From CAYNEL01 sp964396225 (lineage in GTDB: Bacteria; Patescibacteriota; Minisyncoccia; Moranbacterales; UBA1568): a DNA stretch of 28,603 bases. Within the stretch, counting starts at the first letter, position 1. Each line of letters starts with the position of its first letter. The notes under the pieces were generated by a model. It was given only the letters and a program-made list of their open reading frames with translations. It did no database searches and was not told where the DNA came from. Positions 21,282 through 25,939 of this stretch are shown here, one piece after another. The stretch lies in the NCBI GenBank assembly GCA_964396225.1, contig CAYNEL010000009.1:1-28603 (forward strand). Direction: 5' to 3'. Position numbers and translations under genes: made by a program.

Positions 21282-22781
21282 ATGCGTTACCCCATCCCCG
21301 AACCGGTCATCCGCATCCTCCAAGACCTCAAAGAGGCTGGTTTCGCCGCGCACATCGTGGGCGGCTGCGTCCGCGACCTGCTCCTCGGACGTGAACCCAA
21401 GGACTGGGACATCGCCACCGACGCCCGTCCGGAAGACGTGCAGCGGCTCTTTCCGGACAGCTTCTACGAGAACGCGTTCGGCACCGTGGGCGTCAAAACG
21501 GTCCCCTTCCACCGCGCGGGCCGGCCCGACCGCGAACACGACGTGGTCGAGGTGACCACCTACCGCCTCGAATCGGCCTATTCGGACGCCCGCCGTCCGG
21601 ACGAGGTGCGTTTCACCGACTCGCTCGAGGAAGACCTCCGGCGGCGCGACTTCACCATCAACGCCGTGGCGCTTGACGTGGACGAGAAGGGCGGCGCGAC
21701 GCTGGTGGATCCTTTTGAGGGCCAGCGCGACCTCGAAACGAAAACCCTCCGGGCCGTGGGTGACCCCGGCGAACGCTTCCGGGAAGACGCCCTCCGCCTC
21801 ATGCGCGCCGTCCGCCTGTACGCCGAGCTCCGCGACCCGAAAGCAGCCAAGGACGCACCTCGCTGGAAGATAGACGACGCTACCTGGGCGGCCATCCAGG
21901 CGAACGCCGGGCTCATCCAAAAGGTCTCCTGGGAGCGCATCCGCGACGAATTCTCGCGCATCATCCTCTCTGACAGCCCCGCCCGGGGCGTGGACATCCT
22001 CCGGCAGGCCGGTCTCCTCAAGTACATCCTGCCCGAAATCGAGGAAGGCATCGGCGTGGGCCAGAATCTCCACCACATCTACACCGTCTACGAACACAAC
22101 CTCCGGGCCCTCAAATACTGCCCTTCGCAAAAGCTGGACGTGCGCCTAGCCGCCCTCCTCCATGACGTGGGCAAGCCCCGCACCAAACGCGGAGAGGGTT
22201 ACCACTCGACCTTCTACAACCACGACCACGTGGGCGCCCGGATGACCCGAGCCATTCTGACCCGCTTCCGCTACCCCAAGGAGGTGGTGGAGCGGGCCGC
22301 CCTCCTCGTTGACAATCATCTCTTTTACTATAATGTGGGAGAGGTGACCGAGGCCTCGGTCCGGCGCCTCATCCGGAAGGTCGGCCTCGAGAACATGCCC
22401 GACCTCCTCGACGTGCGGGTAGCCGACCGCCTGGGTTCCGGCGTCCCGAAAGCCAAGCCCTACCGCCTCCGCCACCTGGAATATATGATCGAGAAGGTCT
22501 CGAGCGATCCCGTCTCGGTCAAGATGCTCAAGGTGGACGGCCACGCCCTGATGGAAAAGCTCGGGATGAAGCCCGGACCCGCCATCGGCGCAGTGCTGAA
22601 CGTCCTCCTGGCCGAGGTCATCGAGGATCCCGCCAAGAACACCGAGGACGCGCTCCTCGCTCGGGCAGGCGAACTCAAGGACAAGAACCTGACCGAGCTC
22701 CACGAGCTCGCCAAGGATGTGATCGAGGAGAAGCGCGAAGCGGACGAAAGCGAGATCAAAAAGAAGTATTGGGTGCAGTAG
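21282..22781 (+). CDS. cca: CCA tRNA nucleotidyltransferase / poly(A) polymerase family with HD domain
   Basis: Adds or repairs the 3' CCA of tRNAs. The 499-residue product has the class II nucleotidyltransferase head: VGGCVRDLLLG (26-36), the metal-binding DWD (41-43), RRDFTINA (121-128) and the RFREDALRLMRAVR motif (166-179). These are followed by the helical tRNA-binding region and an HD domain (HDVGKP, 294-299; later HDHVGARMT). All three tRNAs in this window lack an encoded CCA, so the cell needs this activity. tRNA-Pro begins 25 bases after the stop with no terminator between, so cca and tRNA-Pro are probably co-transcribed. The frame extends back into infB; the ATG at 21282 is chosen from homology. 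An assignment as poly(A) polymerase (pcnB-like) is less likely. Confidence 0.93.
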   Translation: MRYPIPEPVIRILQDLKEAGFAAHIVGGCVRDLLLGREPKDWDIATDARPEDVQRLFPDSFYENAFGTVGVKTVPFHRAGRPDREHDVVEVTTYRLESAYSDARRPDEVRFTDSLEEDLRRRDFTINAVALDVDEKGGATLVDPFEGQRDLETKTLRAVGDPGERFREDALRLMRAVRLYAELRDPKAAKDAPRWKIDDATWAAIQANAGLIQKVSWERIRDEFSRIILSDSPARGVDILRQAGLLKYILPEIEEGIGVGQNLHHIYTVYEHNLRALKYCPSQKLDVRLAALLHDVGKPRTKRGEGYHSTFYNHDHVGARMTRAILTRFRYPKEVVERAALLVDNHLFYYNVGEVTEASVRRLIRKVGLENMPDLLDVRVADRLGSGVPKAKPYRLRHLEYMIEKVSSDPVSVKMLKVDGHALMEKLGMKPGPAIGAVLNVLLAEVIEDPAKNTEDALLARAGELKDKNLTELHELAKDVIEEKREADESEIKKKYWVQ

Positions 22782-22806
22782 CGAGTTGATCGGTGATGGT
22801 TCGATG

Positions 22807-22877
22807 CGGGGCATCGTATACCGGTAGTACGCACGCTTCGGGTGCGTGTAGACTGGGTTCGATTCCCAGTGCCCCGA
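22807..22877 (+). tRNA. tRNA-Pro (anticodon CGG)
   Basis: A 71-nt cloverleaf. Acceptor CGGGGCA (22807-22813) pairs with TGCCCCG (22870-22876), discriminator A. D-stem GTAT/GTAC, anticodon stem CACGC/GCGTG around loop TTCGGGT with anticodon CGG at 22839-22841, four-base variable loop, T-arm CTGGG-TTCGATT-CCCAG. The CGGGG acceptor start is typical of bacterial proline tRNA. No CCA is encoded (ACAAG follows). An intrinsic terminator lies 20 bases downstream. Confidence 0.93.
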
Positions 22878-22897
22878 CAAGAATTTTGGAAAGAATG

Positions 22898-22926
22898 AAG
22901 GCCGCTTCCCAAGAAGCGGCCTTTGT
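22898..22926 (+). terminator. Intrinsic terminator after tRNA-Pro
   Basis: AAGGCCGCTTC (22898-22908) pairs perfectly with GAAGCGGCCTT (22913-22923) around loop CCAA. The following run is only TGTGTGT, so it may be a weak terminator or a processing signal. Confidence 0.65.
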
Positions 22927-22955
22927 GTGTCCGTGATATTCCGAGAGAATGCATA

Positions 22956-22992
22956 AATAAAAAACCCGGGGGCGCGTCAGCGCTTCCCGGGT
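22956..22992 (-). terminator. Intrinsic terminator of the glycine-zipper lipoprotein gene
   Basis: On the minus strand ACCCGGG (22986-22992) pairs with CCCGGGT (22964-22970). An inner GCGC/GCGC stem follows, and the tail is TTTTTTATT. It lies 20 bases beyond the stop codon. Confidence 0.82.
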
Positions 22993-23012
22993 CGGGAGGT
23001 CACGGTACGGGT

Positions 23013-23471
23013 TCAGTAATCGCTGCTGACCGTCTTCCAGCTGCCGTCCGGCTGGCGGCAAGCGGTGCCGTACACCTGCTGCGGCTGGCCTCCGACATAG
23101 CCGGTCGTGGTGTACTCGCGGCACGGACCTTCCGGTGTCTCGTACGTCCGCGTCGGCGTCATAGCGTAGCCGTATCCGGTATCCGGATTGTGCCACTGCA
23201 TAGTCTGGCCGGTAGGCGTGTACTCGAGCGTGCGGTTGGCATAGGTACGGTCGTTGTTGTCCATCCACTGGCCGAGGGCGCTTCCGAGCATGATGCCACC
23301 GATAGCACCAGCAGCCGCGCCTACGGCTCCGCCGAGTTCGCTACCGACCAATCCGCCGACGACACCCATCCCGACCGCACCGGCCTGTTGATTGGTCAGT
23401 GAACCGCCTACCGCCCCACAGCCTGACAGGACGGCTGCAGCGACCACGAAAACGATGGTTCTCAATCGCAT
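23013..23471 (-). CDS. Glycine-zipper lipoprotein, 17-kDa surface-antigen-like
   Basis: A 152-residue lipoprotein. The signal peptide has lipobox VLSGC (Cys18). It is followed by a glycine zipper of about 45 residues (GMGVVGGLVGSELGGAVGAA) and a C-terminal domain with CREYTTTGYVGGQPQQVYG and ACRQPDGSWKTV, which matches the 17-kDa surface antigen pattern known from Rickettsia and other Proteobacteria. There such proteins sit in the outer membrane. Start: ATG at 23471, with GGGAG about 7 bases upstream. The frame's earlier ATGs would put 18 residues before the signal peptide. It has its own terminator and no partner gene. The SD and the family point to acquisition from a Gram-negative donor. 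Confidence 0.82.
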   Translation of the reverse strand: MRLRTIVFVVAAAVLSGCGAVGGSLTNQQAGAVGMGVVGGLVGSELGGAVGAAAGAIGGIMLGSALGQWMDNNDRTYANRTLEYTPTGQTMQWHNPDTGYGYAMTPTRTYETPEGPCREYTTTGYVGGQPQQVYGTACRQPDGSWKTVSSDY

Positions 23472-23553
23472 CTCACTCTCCCAAAGGACTGGCCGGGAAA
23501 TTCCGGCGTGCCTAGTTTTTATCACGAAAGACGGGAGAAGTCAACGGGTGGCG

Positions 23554-23583
23554 TTGACGGATGCCCCTTTTTTCCATTAGCCT
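23554..23583 (+). promoter_or_regulatory. Candidate promoter of the small hypothetical and tRNA-Leu
   Basis: TTGACG (23554-23559), 18 bases, TAGCCT (23578-23583). The start would be about 15 bases before the ATG at 23607. Confidence 0.3.
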
Positions 23584-23606
23584 AGAGACGCTTCTCCGAA
23601 ACGCCT

Positions 23607-23942
23607 ATGCGCCTCCGCTTCGAGCATGTGCACGAAAACCCGGTCACCCTCCTGCGGCGGGCCGGTTACCATTTCCAGTACAAGGACAACGGTGAAATGA
23701 GCTTCGTCCGTCCCCTCTCCAAACAGGGTGATTACCCCCGTTTCCACGCCTACGCCCGGATGGCCAAGACGACCATGGAGCTCTCGCTCCACCTGGACCA
23801 CAAGGAGCATACCTACGGCGAGACGGTGCGCCACCACGGGGAATATCAGGACGACGGGCCGGTCGGGGCCGAGGCCGAGCGCCTCTCCGCCCTCCTGAGG
23901 CACGACGAAGGCGAGTTGGAGACCGACGCGCGCGAGTGGTAA
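23607..23942 (+). CDS. Small hypothetical protein upstream of tRNA-Leu
   Basis: A 111-residue soluble protein, not recognised. It is rich in His (HVHENPVTLLRRAGY, FHAYARMAKTTMELSLHLDHK) with alternating hydrophobic residues suggesting beta strands, and has an acidic tail. The stretch YPRFHAYARM resembles short hypothetical proteins of CPR genomes, recalled only loosely. The multiple histidines could bind metal. The start is ATG in a CCTATG context with no SD. tRNA-Leu begins 10 bases after the stop codon, so the two share a transcript. Confidence 0.7.
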   Translation: MRLRFEHVHENPVTLLRRAGYHFQYKDNGEMSFVRPLSKQGDYPRFHAYARMAKTTMELSLHLDHKEHTYGETVRHHGEYQDDGPVGAEAERLSALLRHDEGELETDAREW

Positions 23943-23952
23943 AGAGGGATAC

Positions 23953-24035
23953 GCCGGGGTGGCGAAATGGCAGACGCATCAGCTTTAGGAGCTGACGGGA
24001 GCAATCCCATGGAGGTTCAAGTCCTCTCCCCGGCA
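23953..24035 (+). tRNA. tRNA-Leu (anticodon TAG)
   Basis: An 83-nt class II tRNA. Acceptor GCCGGGG (23953-23959) pairs with CCCCGGC (24028-24034), discriminator A. Anticodon stem TCAGC/GCTGA holds loop TTTAGGA, anticodon TAG at 23986-23988. There is a long variable arm, and the T-arm carries GTTCAAGTC. The sequence continues CCGA, so no full CCA is encoded. It reads CUA/CUG-type leucine codons. Confidence 0.95.
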
Positions 24036-24086
24036 CCGAGACACACAGACCCGAAGTTCCTTGCCATCATTCGAAGGAGGCCCGCC

Positions 24087-24755
24087 ATGATCGAACGAAA
24101 GATACTGCGTCTCGCCGTCCTTTTCTCCGGCAACGCCAGCGCCGTCCAAGAACTGGAGCATAGCGATCCTGGGTGGGGATGGGATTATGAAGTGGTCGTA
24201 GCCTGTACTGATCGGTCCGATACTCAGGGACGAAAGTTCTTCGAAACCCAGGGCGTCCCTTGTTTCACCCACCATTTCCGAAGCTGGTGCGAGAACGCCG
24301 GTATTCCCTCGAGGGGCGATCCCGAACACCGTTCAGGATATTTCAATCGCCTGGCGGACGAGATCGATGCCTTTGTGCCGGACTACATCGTCCTTTCAGG
24401 CTTCACCCTCATCCTCCCCCGATGTTTCGTGACGGCATTCCACAATCGTATCCTCAACGTCCATCCCGCCGACCTGTCCGTCCATGACACGGCAACCAGG
24501 CAACGCCGGTATGTCGGACCGGGACGGCAGGCCATCGCGCGGACCATCTGGGACAAGTGTCCGTCCGTGCGTGCGACCGTACACTTCGTCACCGAAGCGG
24601 TCGACGCAGGCGAAATCGTCGCTTTTTCGGACGAATGCCGGCTGGAATCGAAGGCGGACGCCGCCCTCGTCCAAAGCCGGATGAAAAAGATCGCCGACCC
24701 GGTGGCGCTCGCTCGAGCGCTCCACATCCTGGCTACAAAAAAACAAACTGACTAA
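24087..24755 (+). CDS. PurN-like formyltransferase (orphan)
   Basis: A 222-residue protein with the formyltransferase fold of phosphoribosylglycinamide formyltransferase. Seen: the nucleotide-site loop LAVLFSGNAS, the strand DYIVLSGFTLILP, the catalytic Asn and His in LNVHPADLS, and the catalytic Asp in TEAVDAGEIV. The three catalytic residues of PurN (Asn-His-Asp) are therefore present. The intervening loop is rewritten (HDTATRQRRYVGPGRQ instead of the usual GxxxH region). No other purine gene is nearby, so the substrate could differ, for example a sugar nucleotide amine. The start is set by AAGGAGG, 6 bases before ATG 24087; the open frame runs back through tRNA-Leu. It is followed by a terminator. 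Confidence 0.78.
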   Translation: MIERKILRLAVLFSGNASAVQELEHSDPGWGWDYEVVVACTDRSDTQGRKFFETQGVPCFTHHFRSWCENAGIPSRGDPEHRSGYFNRLADEIDAFVPDYIVLSGFTLILPRCFVTAFHNRILNVHPADLSVHDTATRQRRYVGPGRQAIARTIWDKCPSVRATVHFVTEAVDAGEIVAFSDECRLESKADAALVQSRMKKIADPVALARALHILATKKQTD

Positions 24756-24790
24756 AAACCGGTTTCCCCGCTCGGGGAAACCGGTTTTCT
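24755..24790. terminator. Bidirectional terminator between the formyltransferase and nrdB
   Basis: A perfect 15-bp stem: AAAACCGGTTTCCCC (24755-24769) with GGGGAAACCGGTTTT (24774-24788), loop GCTC. T-runs follow on both strands. It serves two convergent genes. Confidence 0.9.
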
Positions 24791-24810
24791 TCATGCCCGT
24801 ATACAATCGA

Positions 24811-25845
24811 CTACCACTCGAGCGTACCGCCGACCTGGTACTCAGTGACACGGGTCTCGAAGAAGTTCTTTTCCTTGGAGAGGTCTACCGCCTCCGACAT
24901 CCAGGGAAATGGGTTGGGGACCTTGTACTGCTCGGGCAGGCCGATGCGCTCCAACCGCCGGTCGGCGATATGTTCGATGTACTGCTTGAACCCCTCGGCG
25001 TTCATACCAAAGATCCCTTTGGGGAAGACTTCCTGGGCGAAGGTGTATTCCAGTTTGACGGCCTGCTTCACGAGGTCGATCATCTTCTCTTGGAATGCGG
25101 GCGTCCAGAGTTCCGGTTGCTCCTCCTTGATGGTGTTCACTAGGTTGATGCCGAAGTTGAGGTGTTGTGATTCGTCCCGCATGATGTACTGGATCTGCTC
25201 GGCGCTCCCCACCATCTTGTTCTGGCGCTGGAAACCGAACATCACCGCGAACGAACTGTAGAAGAAGATGCCTTCCATGATGAGCGAGAAGACGACGATG
25301 TTCTCGAGGAACTTCTGGTCGTTCTCGAAGGTGCCGGTCTTGAAATCCGGGTTGAAGATGCCTTCGTTGAAGGAGAGAACGAAGGCGTCCTTGTTGAAGA
25401 TGGCGTCGATCTCGCGGTACATGTTGAAAATCTCGCCCTCGTCGAGACCGAGCGATTCCACGATGTACTGGTAGGCGTGGCTGTGGACGGCCTCCTCGTA
25501 ACCCTGGCGGAGGAGGTAGAGCCGGCATTCGGGCGAGGTGATATGGCGGTAGGCGGCCAGGACAATGTTGTTGGCCGCAAGCGAATCGGCCGTCGAGAAG
25601 AACCCGAGCACTGTCTTGAGCGCCTTGCGCTCGTCCTCGGAGAGGACCGTGGTCGACTTCCACTGCTCGATGTCCTTCTGCATGCTGATCTCGGTCGGAA
25701 GCCAATGGTTGGCATTGCCAGTGTTGTAGGCTTCCCACGCGAACTTGTGCTTCATGGGGTACAGCTGGATGACATCCGCGTCGGCGCCGTTGATGATGCG
25801 TCGCTGGTTGATGTCGACCTTCTGATGTGTTTTGGTGATGGGCAT
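24811..25845 (-). CDS. nrdB: Class I ribonucleotide reductase, beta (radical) subunit
   Basis: Houses the metal/radical cofactor that drives NrdA. A 344-residue ferritin-like helical protein. The six metal ligands are in place: Asp87 (FFSTADS), Glu118 and His121 (YEEAVHSH), Glu191 (IMEGIFFY), Glu225 and His228 (MRDESQHLNFG). Position 125 is Tyr (HSHAY), so a tyrosyl radical is possible. The overall sequence and the long N-terminus nevertheless recall the chlamydial, Phe-containing Mn/Fe type. The C-terminal tail (YQVGGTLEW) is the usual NrdA-docking peptide. It follows nrdA by 94 bases. The ATG has no SD (CTTATG). Confidence 0.95.
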   Translation of the reverse strand: MPITKTHQKVDINQRRIINGADADVIQLYPMKHKFAWEAYNTGNANHWLPTEISMQKDIEQWKSTTVLSEDERKALKTVLGFFSTADSLAANNIVLAAYRHITSPECRLYLLRQGYEEAVHSHAYQYIVESLGLDEGEIFNMYREIDAIFNKDAFVLSFNEGIFNPDFKTGTFENDQKFLENIVVFSLIMEGIFFYSSFAVMFGFQRQNKMVGSAEQIQYIMRDESQHLNFGINLVNTIKEEQPELWTPAFQEKMIDLVKQAVKLEYTFAQEVFPKGIFGMNAEGFKQYIEHIADRRLERIGLPEQYKVPNPFPWMSEAVDLSKEKNFFETRVTEYQVGGTLEW

Positions 25846-25876
25846 AAGATTGTTTGGATTGATCGGTTGCGAGTGG

Positions 25877-25912
25877 CGGGTGACGTGTTTCGAGTTTTCA
25901 ACCCGTCACCCG
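25877..25912. promoter_or_regulatory. Intercistronic hairpin between nrdA and nrdB
   Basis: CGGGTGACG (25877-25885) pairs perfectly with CGTCACCCG (25904-25912) over an 18-base loop. There is no T-tract, so it is more likely an RNA stability or processing element than a terminator. It does not resemble an NrdR box. Confidence 0.5.
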
Positions 25913-25939
25913 TGAACCCGGAACCGAGCAGTGGGATTG

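Noticed and set aside
23967..24086. N-terminal extension of the formyltransferase starting inside tRNA-Leu
   Set aside because: It overlaps the tRNA; the ATG at 24087 has a perfect SD and starts directly before the first conserved strand.
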